From Volutella citrinella (taxonomy: Eukaryota; Ascomycota; Sordariomycetes; Hypocreales; Nectriaceae), in the NCBI GenBank assembly GCA_034401135.1, contig JAWZSP010000005.1, forward strand, positions 1,612,001 to 1,676,000: DNA of 64,000 bases, read 5' to 3'. The position numbers and the translations under genes were made by a program. Below, piece by piece: positions 11,228-23,229 of this stretch (positions are counted from its first letter, which is position 1; every line of letters begins with the position of its first letter). The notes below the pieces were generated by a model that did no database searches, had not been told where the DNA came from, and worked only from the letters and a program-made list of their open reading frames with translations.

Positions 11228-12611
11228 GTCTGGGCTAGATCATGTCCTTTCATCCCGTCGTCTACTGTTGCTTGACACTCTAGGTAGCCGGAACTGGGCC
11301 GAGAGCATAGCTGGGTGGGCTGGCTTGTCTCTATAGTTGGCCAGAGGCCATGCTTTGGTACGTACACAGCCAACTGTGGGTGGCCGTCGCCTTGCGGGGG
11401 GGAGTGGGAGGGAGGAGGCGGGACGAATGACAGGGACGAGGGACGGGAGGAGGAGCAGAAGTACAGTAGATGGAAGGTCTGGCAGCGGTTTCTCCTGTGT
11501 GGCTCACTTCAGACGCTCTCGCGGGGTCACAGGTCAAAGCTGATGATGAGTGAGTTAAGTTTTATCAACGGGCACGACATGGTGCTGGGCCCCGTGGCCC
11601 TGGAGCGAATGTGTGAGAGAGAAACAGCGAGGACAGGGCGAGGTGGGGCCGCACCCAGCGCGGCAGATTCGACAAGATAATAGCTTAGTGCCGGCGATGT
11701 ATTTGACCTGGGTTGGGCCAGACAGGGAGCTGTCCCGTATGTACCGTTGCAGAGGAGAGGTTTGGGGGTGCTGGATTTTTCAGACTCGGCCTGCGGGCCG
11801 TTGGCGAAGCGAAGCACAACCCAGCCTCTTTGCGATATTAGCTGGCCGCCTCATGGCCACGGCTCTTGTTCATCTGGCCGGGCGGCAGCTGAGGATGACA
11901 CTCTGTGCGGTACATGCGAGCTAGCGGCAGACAAGAGGGAAGCAAGTACGTAGTCTAGCGTGTGGGATTGGTGCGGACTGGAGCTGTGTCGGATTCAGTG
12001 TCAAGGCATCCAAACAATTGGAGGATGAGCGACAGCCAGCCAACCGGGAGCCGGTGCCGGCTCCGGAGGTGGGCAGAAGTGCGAGCACGAACATCTCAAA
12101 ACGCATTCTGGGATATTCTGGACTGGGTCGCGGCCAAATGGTTCGCCCCTCACGCAGAAGCCCCCTGTAGAAAAGGTCCTTGTCACCGTAGCCCTGTCAT
12201 GGAAGGTGGTGAAGCAACCAGGGGCCTGGCCGCCTCGTGGTAGGGGAGGCAGGTGGGGAGGAGTAGGAAACCTGGAAACCTTGTCGGTTGCTGTGCCGTC
12301 CAATGCTCTGCGAATTCTGCAATTATGGTGGCTGTTGGGGTGTTTCCAGGCGATGTCCTTGCTACTTGCTTCCTTTCTTCTTCCAACTGCCGTCACCCTT
12401 CACTGCACTGCGCCGTCGTGGCTCGCCGTAAACCGGCCGGCCTCAGCGCATGGTCGACTGAGAGTGGCCGTTGTGGGCGGATGTCAACGGAGTACCGGCA
12501 GTGGGTCGCCGTGTTCCTGGTGGTAGTAGGAACCCTTGCGTCAAGCAACCGGGCGGTAGGCTCATCAGAGCCTCTCTGCAGTCCAGACTAGTAACAGGGA
12601 GTGTGTCCGCC

Positions 12612-12678
12612 GGTACGGAGTACGGAGCACCCATACAGAGGTAGTAGTAATAATCGCTAGTAGTTAGTACTCCGTACC
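12612..12678. repeat. Inverted repeat, 12-bp arms GGTACGGAGTAC / GTACTCCGTACC
   Basis: Perfect 12-bp arms at 12612-12623 and 12667-12678 enclose a 43-bp, TAG-rich spacer. Each arm itself contains the near-palindrome TACGGAGTA. Related TACGGAGTA or ACTCCGTA strings recur singly in other spacers of the window. Confidence 0.85.
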
Positions 12679-12707
12679 CAGAGACATGCTCCCCACATGC
12701 GCGCACG

Positions 12708-12728
12708 CACACACACACACACACACAC
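12708..12728. repeat. (CA)n microsatellite
   Basis: About ten uninterrupted CA dinucleotides in non-coding DNA. Confidence 0.9.
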
Positions 12729-15710
12729 CCACATGCGCGTGGTGGCGGACGGATGCAGTCGAGTCGAAGGTCTGCCGTAATTATTTGATTGTGTCGCACA
12801 CGCAGGCATCGCCCAGTCGGCCGCCTAGTGGATCGCACCCGGGCAGTGTTGAGAGCACAAACACGACGTCGGCTAGCACCATCAATCTTGGGGAGGCATG
12901 GGTTTGGTGCTTACGACTGGGAATTTCCCGAGTCTGTGAGTGACTGCGAGGGAGGCTTTGGAGGGGAAACGGGACCAATTGAAATGAACAGCAACCAGCT
13001 CTGGGCAGCAGCAAGGGTGGGACTGCGCAGCCGACACTACTGCGCAGTGCTGCATCTGAGCATCCTGGCGTCCGTGCAGCGGTTGCCCATGGGCATCAGT
13101 GCAGCATTTCTGGTGTCACCCGCGAGTTGTGTGGACGTGAGGTGTAGTGGCCGTCGGTCGAGATGCACAGATTGGCGGGTGGCGAGGGCCGTGGCAGCCA
13201 CGGGAGCCAAGCCAAGCACGAGGAGGGATGGTCAGGATCCCGGGATGGGTGGCTGGAGGAGGCCAATGATGGATGAGACAAGCCTCGGGAGACGATGGAA
13301 TGGCGGTTGGGACGTTTGTGAACCGGCGAAGCCTTGGATTCGGCTCGTGGGGAAGGACTCCACGGGGTGGAGACGAGGGGAACGTGCTTCGCGGTTGACG
13401 TTTCCCATGTGCCGCAGCCACGACTTGATTGCTGTCTGCCTGCGAAGAGTTAAGGTAAGGGATGGGAACATGGGAGTCACCCAAGCCACCCAAGCCACGA
13501 GACACACTGGACAACTGAAGGCTGGGCAGTCCTCCTTCCTTCCTAAGTAGGAAGGGCATGAGCAAATAGACCACGAGCCAAAGTACTACATAGTACAGAC
13601 CTTGTGGGCGGTATGAATTCATTGCTTTGATGCTCCGTATACATACACCTATATGTACTGAGTACCTCATATACAGACAGCTGTCTGCCTGCTACTGCCA
13701 AGCAAGTACATACAGGTACTCATTAATTACTACTACTTCTAGTAGTATTATCATGCAACCAAACAAGCGCATAAGCCATGTTGGCGGCACATCATGCTAG
13801 CGGCAAGCAAACCATGAATATTATAGTACAACCGTTGAAGAAACAGATTACCGTATTGCGGCTGCCACTAGGAGGAACACCCACACTCGCCTTTCGCGCT
13901 GTTACCATCGTCGTCGTTGTCGTCGCCGTCGTCGTATGCGCTGCGTAATCCGGCTACCAAGAGCATGGTAAGTACCTCCGCTGACCCAGCAGTACCTGCC
14001 TCGAGCAAGGACCGGGATGAGAGGAGGGCTACCACGGGGGGGCTCTTACCCAACAAGCCCACCGTGGCCTTCCCTGGTACATCCTGACATGCGCATTCTC
14101 CCCAAGTCCAGGCCGGAGCTAAACTGCGAAGAGAAGTACCGCTCGCTTCCACCTTGTCCCGCTGCCGGCGGTTGGAACCGTTGCGAGGCTGACGCACTGG
14201 CCGTGTCGCGATCCCTGCCCGCCAGCCGCCTATCACCGGTGCCTGCACGGTAAACTACGCGGTGCAGAGTGCAGACGCTGCAGACACTGCAGAGTGCAGA
14301 CAGGCGCTGGAGCCACCACGCCAATCCCAGGCGCCACCGCGTCCTCGGCGACCCTCTCATCTCGTTTCATCGACAGGCCTAGCGACGAGGGTGCAGCGTC
14401 TCGACTGGGCCGGCCTCACACGATGCATCGCACTACGACTTGACGCATTGCGCAGCGGGAGCGTAATACTCCCGGCGAGCCACTGCGTCGTCCCGCGTCA
14501 CCCCAGGCGCCAGGCTTCACCTTGGATCTCAGCTCGTACTAGTACACACGGTGCATCATCTCGTGGCGAGCTGGGCGGGAAGGCTGGAGCAGCAATCTGC
14601 TTTGCAGCGGCAGCATTTCGGGCACATGGGTGTCATGCAACCAACCAACTCGTGGGCGGGCACAGGTCTGGCTCCCGACATGAGGTTGGTTTCCACCTCT
14701 CACCGACCCCCGACATAGGAGACGGTCTGACCAGCCTCGATACCAAGGTACTTTATAAGTGATAATTAACGCGAGGCCGTCAGCAAGCGGGCAAGTCACC
14801 GGCCAAGAGGTAATGGGCGGTATGGCCCATGCCGGATGGGTGTCCTGCCCAGTGCCCACCCAACCCAAACGGCCGCCACCATCCCACCGCTTACAAGCCA
14901 CAATCTGCGCCCTTTTGCTCAATGTCGGACTTCATCCCTGTTTTCGTCGAATGGCCATCAGGCTGGGTGTGCGTGCGCAGGCTTCTGATGCCATGTATCT
15001 CGTGGAACAGACGCCCGTAATGCCGCCGCCCAGTCCACGACCTTGAGGGGCAAAGGGGCCACCAGGATGGAGGCAAGGCATTCGACGTCATGCATTTCCA
15101 AACCATGAAGGACGCTTCTCTCGCTGCCACAGTTGCCTATCTGGCCCGACGTGGCGGCCTCTGCAATCCTCACCAACAACGTAGCAACATGTCGTGAGCG
15201 AGGTGGGACACCAACTACTTATGTAGCATGCTGCATGGAGGGCGCATCCGTGGCGACCGGTCATAAGTGTATCGTATTATAGGTACTAGTAGGTACGGGG
15301 TAGGCTATGTGTGTGGTATAATGCCCAAACGAAGATTCGCTTGCCTGCCGTAGCTCATGTTGAATGGCTGACCACCCCACGCGGGCCATTCATACTGCTA
15401 TCGAGGTTGAGCCTTCTTCTTTTATCATGAATCAATAGAAAAGTGAAAATGAAACGAGGTCTGGGCCCGTGGGGGATGCCAAGAGAAAACGACTGTGAGG
15501 TTGCGAGAGGCAATGCAGAGTGCGCTGCATACGCAAAGCAGAGGAACCTTTATGGGGGGACTTTGCGCACCCACCCCTTTGGCTTCCAAAGCTTGGCCAC
15601 CGATCTTCCGAGACTGGTCCTCGTGGTCGAGTCTCCCCGCAGTGCGCTCCTTCTCACCTGATCTGTCGTTGATTGGCTTGTCCCTCCTTGTTCCCGTGCG
15701 CCTTCTCAAC

Positions 15711-17045
15711 TCACTCCCCGCGCCACCACGTCTTTTCCCGCAACGGCATGTCATTTCCTGACGACTGGCGGCTGCCGTCCGTCTCGGCCTTGCATGCCCA
15801 ATATTCTCCAAGTCGCAGCTCGGCATACTGCGCGTAGTCGAAGTCGATCTCTGAAATTTCAGCCTGGATGAGTGACCAGATACCCCAGTAGAGCCCGGGC
15901 ACTCCGCGATACACGTCCACCTCCTCAATAAGCCTGCTGACTTCTTCCTCTTCATCTACGGCCTCGCCCTTGAGGCTAAAGTATGTCTTGACGTACTCGC
16001 GGATAAACTCCCGGCGTTCAGGCTGCGTGGGTATAGCTGTGTAGTCGCAGTCAAACCCAACCCACTCAGCAAAATGATTGGATAGGTCGAAAGCGGCGGG
16101 CGACGGTGTCGCATATTCGTAATCAATAAAGCTCACAGTGGGCTCCGCGTCGCCGTCACGATGAATGATGACATTGGCGCATAATAGGTCGCAGTGGGCA
16201 AACACGAGCTGCAACTGGTTAACTAACCATTCTTGACAACTTCGGAACTTCCCCTAACTTACCCCGTTTTGCCCGAGTCCTGGGCGCTGGCTTAGTTTTT
16301 GAACCACATCCTTCAACTCGCGCTGGAGCAGAGCTTGTCTATCGCGTTGCGCCTCAGTCTTAGTGGGCAAGGCCAAGATCCACTTTTGCATAACTGTCCA
16401 GACATTGGGTCGCGGTTTTCCTGGAGCTGTGCTGTTGATAATGTCCTGGTGCAGTTTCTCAACGCTGCCGTTACCGTTGGAGTGGCCGTTAGTCTGTGCA
16501 GGCGAGACACCGTTTGTCTGGTGGCCGTTTTGTCCCTCATCGGTAGAGAGACACGGCACGGTCGCGTGCCATTGTGCCAGGCGACGGGCGATGGCGTTCC
16601 GGATCGGCGGATCGCTCAGGTCTTGAGCGCGGGCGGCGGAGCCCGACAGAAAGCGATACAACATGCCATTTTCGAAGCGGGCCAACAGTTCGGTGGCTAA
16701 GCCATGGCGCCAGAGGAGTTCGTGGTTCTCAGCTTCCCGCTCGCGGTCAATGAGCACGGCAGTACCGTTGCCGTAAGCCCGGAGGAGGATAGCATCGGCA
16801 TCGACTTGCTGTTTTGAAAGGCCCGGCCGTCTGTTGACAGCCTTGAGTAGGGTGTTGGTGATGCCCTCGGTAAAGCGCACAAACTGCACGTTGGAGTCTT
16901 CGCTGGCCCACTCAGGCATCAGTGTCAAGATCAGCTTGAGCGCCGACTTGTCTGAATCATGGCCATCATAGGTTAGGGGCAGAAATGGGACGTGGCCGTG
17001 GCCACGGGCGGAGCCGTGCTCGCCGTTGGAGATGGCCGGCGACAT
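15711..17045 (-). CDS. EKI1: Ethanolamine kinase (2 exons)
   Basis: Exon 1 is 17045-16263 and exon 2 is 16208-15711, with a 54-bp intron (GTAAGT donor, TTAAC branch, TTGCAG acceptor), giving 426 residues. The ATG at 17045 is the first in frame; upstream the frame opens only from GTG. It phosphorylates ethanolamine with ATP, the first step of the CDP-ethanolamine route to phosphatidylethanolamine, in the cytosol. Supporting features are the PLTYD start of the domain, FTEGITNTLLKAVNRRPGLS (the nucleotide-binding region), NHELLWRHGLA, FENGMLYRF, the catalytic loop HCDLLCANVI (Brenner HxD...N) at the start of exon 2, and the metal-binding FIDYEYA. A Gly/Asn/His-rich insert (about residues 165-205) interrupts the N-lobe side. 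Choline kinase is the main alternative; the sequence reads closer to the ethanolamine-type enzymes. It is divergent from NPR3 over 1.6 kb. Confidence 0.9.
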
Positions 17046-18688
17046 GATCCCTGGCGGGGTTCCGTGAGAGGTGGGCGGTGGGCGGAGGGAGGGTAGGAGC
17101 GCAGCGGCCAGCGGCACGCAGGGTCACGGTCAGGCAGGGCGACTCGTGGGTGGTGAAGCTGGGGGGCCTGAGCTGAGGCGCCTAGAGGGGGAAGGCCAGT
17201 GCGGAGACGCCCAGTGCAGCGACAGTGACGTAGTGCTGCTGGTAGGTAGTAGGCGATGCGACGATGGAGGCAGGCAGGCAGTTTGCCGTCATGCAAAAGG
17301 GCTCAGGGGGTGATGCGTGGTCGGGGCCGGAGCCGAGTCAAAAGGCGGGCGGCGGTGGTGGATGGTGGAGAAAGGAGACGGGCCGTGGCACGGAGGAGGC
17401 ACGGGGAGTCCGATGGGGGCCAAGGGCTGCAAAAGGGGCCTGGAGGCGGCGAGGGGAGACGTCAACGGGACGGCGACGGAGCGGTTGAAGTTGGCAGAAG
17501 CACACGACCTGTTGCCCTTCGCGTCGGTGTCGTTTTGTGGGCGAATGTCGAGGAGAGTGGGCCAGTGAAATGGACAGCCGGGACCATGTGAAGGCCGTTG
17601 CAGCCACAGTTCGCCAGCTTCAATGACGCCGACAAGGACAACGTGGGCTGCTGGAGTCGAGCTGGGAGTCTAGTGACCCGGTTGAGGGGCGCAGTGTCAG
17701 ATGGCCTGGGCCTGTGTGGCGATACTGCGTCCTGTGGTAGGGTCCGGGTGATGTGCTGGTCACTGACGACTTTTTTTGCCTGTCTTGTGGTCGCACTGGT
17801 GAATGAATATTCGCTTGGCTGGAAGACACACCCGAGGCCCTGGAAGGATTGTCCGAGTCGGAAAAGGGCCCTGTGGTGGCGGCCGCTCTACTGCGAGGTA
17901 GGTAATTACCTGGGCGGGGGAAACGGCCCCTGGAGCGAAGAAACAGAAAAATAATAGTCTGGAGTTAGTGAGGGGCGCCTTGCCGTTGGACGATAGGGAT
18001 TAATTAGGGCGCGTCCTGGGCCGGTCGGTGGGAGGTACTCAGTTGCTGCGGTATGACAGTGATCGAGTAGCAGTAGGAGCAGTAGTAGTATTAGGTAGTC
18101 GATAGAAACGTGGATTCGGAGGACACAGTGTTGAGGAATTTGTTGGGCAGAATCAGTCGTGATCTCCTGAGTCTGCGGCGCTTGGCAGGTGATTCCAACA
18201 GATTAGCGACTCGACTGGCCTGATGGACCCTTGGGCAAGCCGACAAGACAGATTATCCAGGTGCGCGTCCAATTTAACGCCGAGCCTATTTTTTTTTCAC
18301 CCCTTACCTTTGCGGCTTGCCGCTTGGCTGGAGGATGGAGGGAGTCGAGGCCACGCAGGACGAGCCCCGCTACTGTGCCCTGGCAAACAATACGTTCGGT
18401 GACGCCACATCCGTCGCCCCGCTCTCCCTCTTTCCCCACATGGTCTTCAATCTTGAGAGGCTGATGTGGATGATGTGGCTTGGCCAGTGAGGCTCAGCAC
18501 AGTTAGGCCCTAGCTTGTCTGGAACTCATCGCCATGTGAGCTCTGGCCATGCGAACAGGTCACGGCCACCACACCTCCCGCCATCGAATTGGTCAGGAGT
18601 TGCAACCAAAAACCCGCCACGCTTCCCCTCCCTTCACCAGGCGTCTCCGTGAATGGTTTGAACCGCCCTGAGCGTGGCCGTCGATGCC
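17046..18688. other. Divergent spacer between ethanolamine kinase and NPR3
   Basis: 1.64 kb that must hold both promoters. The minus-strand leader side (17046-17600) is strongly purine-rich on the plus strand, that is C/T-rich on the transcribed gene's sense strand. There is a T-run near 18290-18298 and a TAG/CAG-rich stretch near 18068-18100. I see no gene. Confidence 0.55.
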
Positions 18689-20930
18689 ATGGCCGCCCCG
18701 AGCGTCAACGCCGACAACTTCTTGGCCGTCGCTCTGGTCATCAACCGCTCCCGCGACGGCCCGGCATTTGTCTTCCACTATCCCGCTCAGGTCTCGGCCG
18801 CTAGCGCCAAGAAAGCAGATGACCTCCAAGCTGATGAGGACATTCTCCTCGAACGCCTCTCGGCCTTGCGGCATGGCGTAACTGATGAGAACGCCGCCCT
18901 CCTGCCCAAGCAGGCCCGCGCCAACCCAGACGATCACCACTTTACCGACTCGGGTTCTCAAATCGTACCTTGGGAGCGCGTCGCCGGCTTCCCTGCTCGT
19001 GATCTTGCTGGCATTCTTACCCCAGCACGCTCCTACCACAAGCGGCTCTTCCAGCTCTCTCTGGATCCACTCTACTGCGTCTCATATCCTATTCATGTCC
19101 CCGAGAATGGCAAATGGAAGAAGCCGAAGAAGGCCGCCGGATCTGGAAAGCGCTCTACTGCGCCCACTGACGAGCCTTCGGTAACCGGGCCCCTTAACGA
19201 TTCTGAGCCTCCGCCAGCCAGCAAATCAGGCGAGCTACCGAGGGACAAGGATGGGAAGAAGGACGATGACGATGAGAAACGCAGTTCCATGACAATGTTT
19301 AATTTGGTCTTCATCTTAGACCCCAAAAACAACGAGGTCAAGGACCTTGTTGACTCTCTTTACGACCACATCATCAAGAAGGTCAGCAAAGCCTTCAAAT
19401 ATAGCCAGCAGCACAGTGAGTTTGTGTGGAAAGAGTCAAAGCGCATCTTGGCAGCAAAAGACAAGGCGCGGGAGGAGCGTAAGTGAACAGCGTTCCAATT
19501 GAATAGTTCTGTATAAGCTCACATTATCCGACAACAGACAGGAAGATGAGCGTACTCTGGAGAGAGATTCTCCAAAGCTCCTCCTTAGCTGCTGCCATGC
19601 ACGACATTTACGAGGCTGTCTCCCAGAACAAGATCGCTGCTCTGCACCTCGAAACAGCTGGCGGCGCACTCACTCCATCTGTGCAGATTCCAGTCCCTTT
19701 CTATGTGGATGACCTGCCCCAGGATGAAGAGGGCGCTCAGCGGGGTCTGTGGCTTACGACAGCCAACACCTTCATGAGCCAGGAGGCTCTTGAGGAGCCG
19801 GGCTTTCTCGACCGTAACTTTGCACTCTTATTGACTGATGACGAGAAGAAGATTATATCCGAACTTCAATCTGAACCAGACCCGACAACAGCCTCCATGG
19901 TCGAGTTTGTCAGGCTATCCAAGCCCACAATGTCGTAAGTCATACACTCGACACTCGGGGTGTCAAGGGCTCCTGTCACTGACTCAACAACCCCGGCAGT
20001 TTCTACCAAGTAGGCCAGAGTAACGTCTTGACACTTGGACAAGTCCGCAAGTACGCTCAACACTTCATCTTCTGGCGGCGTGCGATTGCCATTCCGCCAC
20101 TTCATGCCCGAGACCAGTACATCCTCTCCCCCAACTGCGACCTCGCCCGCCTCCCAGCCGATTCACTCGAGTGGCAGCGCGCGTTTGCACTGGCGCCGCC
20201 TCTCCCAAACTTCCTCGCCGAGCTGTCTCAGTACCCGCGGCCCTACAAGCAGTTGGCCCCGAGCAAGGCACACCGGCCGACGTACCTGCTAATGCTGGCC
20301 TGGCTCATGCGTCGCGGCTGGATAACGCAGCTATGTACCTTTGCTTACGTTGTCGTATGGCCGGAAATCCTCTACGAGGTCGACTACGAAATGGAGGCCG
20401 AGGAGCTCCGTGCTGCCGCCGACGAGGATGCTGTCAAGGCCGCCCGCTCTGACTCCTCGTCAGACGGAGCACCGCCCCGCACCTCGACGTCCTTTGGCGA
20501 CACCTCTGGCACGGAGGGCTCTCATGTCCCCACGGTCACTGAGCAGGCTGCTGAGAAGGCTCGCCTCGAGCGCATTGCTTCAAAAGCCCATCGCGAGGCA
20601 GCTGAGAAGGCGACGGCGCACGCGCGCAAAGCCGTCCCCGTTGCCACTGACCACCCGTCCGTCAACGACCACGCACACCTTGCTGGCCTCACTCCACACA
20701 TCATTCTTGATGCCAAAAAGGCCACTGGCAAGGAGTCACGCTACCTCTCTGCCATTGCTCACCGCTTCAAAGATGACAGGATGAAGGATTCGTGGCAGCG
20801 GTTTGGAAAGTACTTTGATGGCCAAACTGCACTCGAACGCATTGCTTTGCAAGAAGAAATGAAACGTAAGGACGTCTGGAACTTGCTAATAGCAATGAGC
20901 GAGTATCTCCTTTGCACTCGACATTGGTGA
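18689..20930 (+). CDS. NPR3: NPR3, nitrogen permease regulator 3 (SEACIT/GATOR1 subunit; 3 exons)
   Basis: Exons 18689-19478, 19538-19934 and 20000-20930 (introns 59 and 65 bp, GTAAGT donors) join into 705 residues. The start is the ATG at 18689 (gccATGg); a GTG lies 15 bp above it. The N-terminus FLAVALVINRSRDGPAFVFHYP is the start of the Npr3 longin-like domain. MTMFNLVFILDP and the helical region before the first intron follow, then SVLWREILQSSSLA at the start of exon 2. The end AMSEYLLCTRHW is the typical C-terminus of the family. Npr3 with Npr2 and Iml1 forms the complex that acts as GAP on Gtr1 at the vacuole and lowers TORC1 activity when nitrogen or amino acids are short. Two charged, disordered inserts are visible: a Lys/Asp-rich one before the first intron and an Ala/Glu-rich one in exon 3. 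Confidence 0.93.
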
Positions 20931-21648
20931 TTGGATCCGTTCCCCTCTGGGCAACCCCTCAACTCAGCACATTCACCATCATATCATACCCATTCAGGAC
21001 AAAGCGCGGTTATGTCAAGTGGGGAGTTATCTTAGTATAGAAGCGCGACGTTGAGAAGCAACGAAGCAAGATAACGATGTAAAAATATAATGAATACAAA
21101 GATGCTTTGCATTGAAACCTGGAGGCCCGCCCAGGAGCCAGGACACCGGAGGCCCTCACTACCCCATCAACGGAGCTGGAGGCGGTTTGCAGCAAGAAAC
21201 GGAAAAATCGATCGTTGCATATTAGAGAAGCCCCAGATAACAAAATCACAAAGCGTCAAGCCGCAAACTAAAATGCTGCCTACACCACGCACCATATCCC
21301 TCCCCCTGTGGCAGCAAAGGTATCGCAAACAAAATATAAAAGGAAAAAAAAGATCAACCGAGAAAGCCCCAGAAACGACAAAGCAAAGGAGAGTATGGCC
21401 CAGGTATATCCCTGCACTTTATAACCCTTACCTAGATATCTTATCCACGCCCTGACACCCTAGATGCATTCCTAAGAAAGCAAAGCAAATTGAGCAGACC
21501 TGCCGTCAAGTGAACGACACCAACGCCGATGGATCCGCCACATTGAGGGGACCATGTAATGCCCAGCGGATCTTGAAAAGAAGATGCACCAAGATGATGG
21601 AAACGCCAAAAGTGAGAAATACGAGGTGGTTGAGTATGCTGGCCTGGA
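20931..21648. other. Convergent 3' spacer
   Basis: 718 bp between the NPR3 stop (+) and the bHLH gene stop (-). A-rich tracts near 21070-21092 and 21331-21353 are plausible polyadenylation regions for the plus strand. I see no gene. Confidence 0.6.
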
Positions 21649-23229
21649 CTATTGTGTCATGTCCATGTCATACTCGTCCTCCTCCTTGAAGTTGAGCGAG
21701 GCTCGGCCGCTGTCGTCATCAGGGTCATGCCAGAACTGGTTGGTGTCTCCGATATCACCACCAATGACGCCGGTCCCGTTATCGTCTGGGCTGATTGAAA
21801 GAGGGTCAACGCCGCCGGCGCTGTTGACGGGTTCACCTCGGTAGTCAGTATGGTGAGGCACACGGAGGCCTGAGCCTTGGGTTCGTGAGTAGGAGAAGGT
21901 GCCGTTTTCGCTCTTGGTGATGGCGTCCATGAGCTCGGTTTGCATTCGCCTTTCGTCTTCCGTTTGCTCGAATGGGAAGGTTCCGCCCAGCTCGGCAATG
22001 GTGTTCATCATCTCTTCTTGTTGCTGGAGCTTAAGATGTAGCATCCACATTAGATCGCGAGTCCAACTGACCGCACCATTCAGAATATCGCCCTTGTTGG
22101 GGCCCTTGTCCTTCTCCTCCAGGGGAAGGCCCGTGGTGATGTTGCCAGCGGAGGCTCCGGCTGCTCTCCGGGCACCAGGACCGGCAAGCCCAGAAGTCGC
22201 CTGGGATGGGCTCGAAATGCCAGTCAGGGTGGGAGAGAGCGGGGTGCCATTCTGAATCAACTTGCGTATCTTCTCATCCTCCAGGCGGTGAGTGGGGACA
22301 AGTCGGCTTAGATCTTGGATTCTCTCGTTGATATTGTCACGGCGGCGTCGTTCAACAAGGTTGTGGGATTCTCGCCGCCTCTTTCGCTTCATCTCCTGTG
22401 ACGAAACAGCGTTGGGAGCTTGACCAAGCTTGGCCGGCATCGAGGTACCACCCTTCATCATCACCTCGTTGATTTGGTTCATTCCTTGTTGCATAGGAGA
22501 GGAGAATCCGGAATTGTAGGAGGCAGGGATGCTTCCGGTGGGCGTGCTGAGCCACTGGCCGGAGGGCGATTTTTCATGCATGCCGGTGGTACGGATGGGC
22601 TGGGCTCCGAAACCTGGGGACTCTTGGGATCCAATCGTCAGCCCGTGTAGTGCAGCCGTCTTAGGAGTCATAGGGCTGCGGCTGCTAGACGCCTTTCTTT
22701 GCATTTGTTGCGACATGCGGGCACGAGCCTTGGCGTTGAGATAGTTTGCGTCTGAGCCGTCGGCGTTGAAGTCTCCGGTGAGGGGCGAGCCAGAGTATGA
22801 GAGAGGGGACTGCAGGGAGGTGCCGAGCGAATGCCCTGATTGCATTTGGCGAAACTGGTTGTTGTTGAAACCAGTAGCGTAGGGGCTCTGGATGGGGTCT
22901 CCGTCAGGAGTGTTGGAGTAGCCGTTCATCTGGTTTTGCTGGGTGGCAAAGCCGCCTTGCGAAAACCCCATGTTGAGGTTTGAGAAGTCCTGGCCTTGGC
23001 CAGACATACCGGGTTGGACATCGGGGCTACCGAGGCCGTCAAGTAGCTCATCGTCACCGAAGAGCGCGGATCCGCTCGAGAAGCCATTGGCGCCACTGCC
23101 AGAATTTGAGTTGAAGTTGTTGTTGTTGGCAAATGACTGCGAGTAGCCACCTGACATGGCGAGGTCGTTGGGGTCGATGCTTCCGCCATTATTGGCGGAG
23201 CCAAACTGGTTGAACCCGTGCTGGGCCAT
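21649..23229 (-). CDS. bHLH transcription factor with extended loop
   Basis: A single frame of 526 residues from the ATG at 23229. The first ~270 residues are Asn/Gln/Ser/Gly-rich and disordered, and include the short acidic motif LFGDDELLDGL (possible activation segment). The basic region KRKRRRESHNLVERRRRDN (about 280-299) has His289, Glu293 and Arg297 at the three base-contacting positions, predicting binding to CACGTG-type E-boxes. Helix 1 is about 298-312 and helix 2 about 377-402 (GDILNGAVSWTRDLMWML), continued by a Gln-rich coil. The loop between them is about 64 residues, far longer than usual. The same arrangement is known in a Rtg3-like group of filamentous fungal bHLH proteins. The C-tail is acidic. 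The start is uncertain: a coding-like stretch continues upstream in frame (see findings). A long leader with a 4-codon upstream frame precedes it. Confidence 0.88.
   Translation of the reverse strand: MAQHGFNQFGSANNGGSIDPNDLAMSGGYSQSFANNNNFNSNSGSGANGFSSGSALFGDDELLDGLGSPDVQPGMSGQGQDFSNLNMGFSQGGFATQQNQMNGYSNTPDGDPIQSPYATGFNNNQFRQMQSGHSLGTSLQSPLSYSGSPLTGDFNADGSDANYLNAKARARMSQQMQRKASSSRSPMTPKTAALHGLTIGSQESPGFGAQPIRTTGMHEKSPSGQWLSTPTGSIPASYNSGFSSPMQQGMNQINEVMMKGGTSMPAKLGQAPNAVSSQEMKRKRRRESHNLVERRRRDNINERIQDLSRLVPTHRLEDEKIRKLIQNGTPLSPTLTGISSPSQATSGLAGPGARRAAGASAGNITTGLPLEEKDKGPNKGDILNGAVSWTRDLMWMLHLKLQQQEEMMNTIAELGGTFPFEQTEDERRMQTELMDAITKSENGTFSYSRTQGSGLRVPHHTDYRGEPVNSAGGVDPLSISPDDNGTGVIGGDIGDTNQFWHDPDDDSGRASLNFKEEDEYDMDMTQ

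Larger units (their letters stand above)
11228..15710. other. Intergenic region with simple repeats
   Basis: About 4.5 kb between the zinc-finger gene's start and the ethanolamine kinase stop (both minus). I see no gene. It holds a (CA)n run at 12708-12728, a 12-bp perfect inverted repeat at 12612-12678, GTC/GTA-rich triplets near 13905-13935, and short GCAGAC-type repetition near 14266-14302. Open frames here have no recognisable protein character. Confidence 0.55.

Noticed and set aside
12789..13550. 253-codon plus-strand frame
   Set aside because: Arg/Gly-rich composition, overlapping frames on the other strand, no motif and no plausible splice partners.
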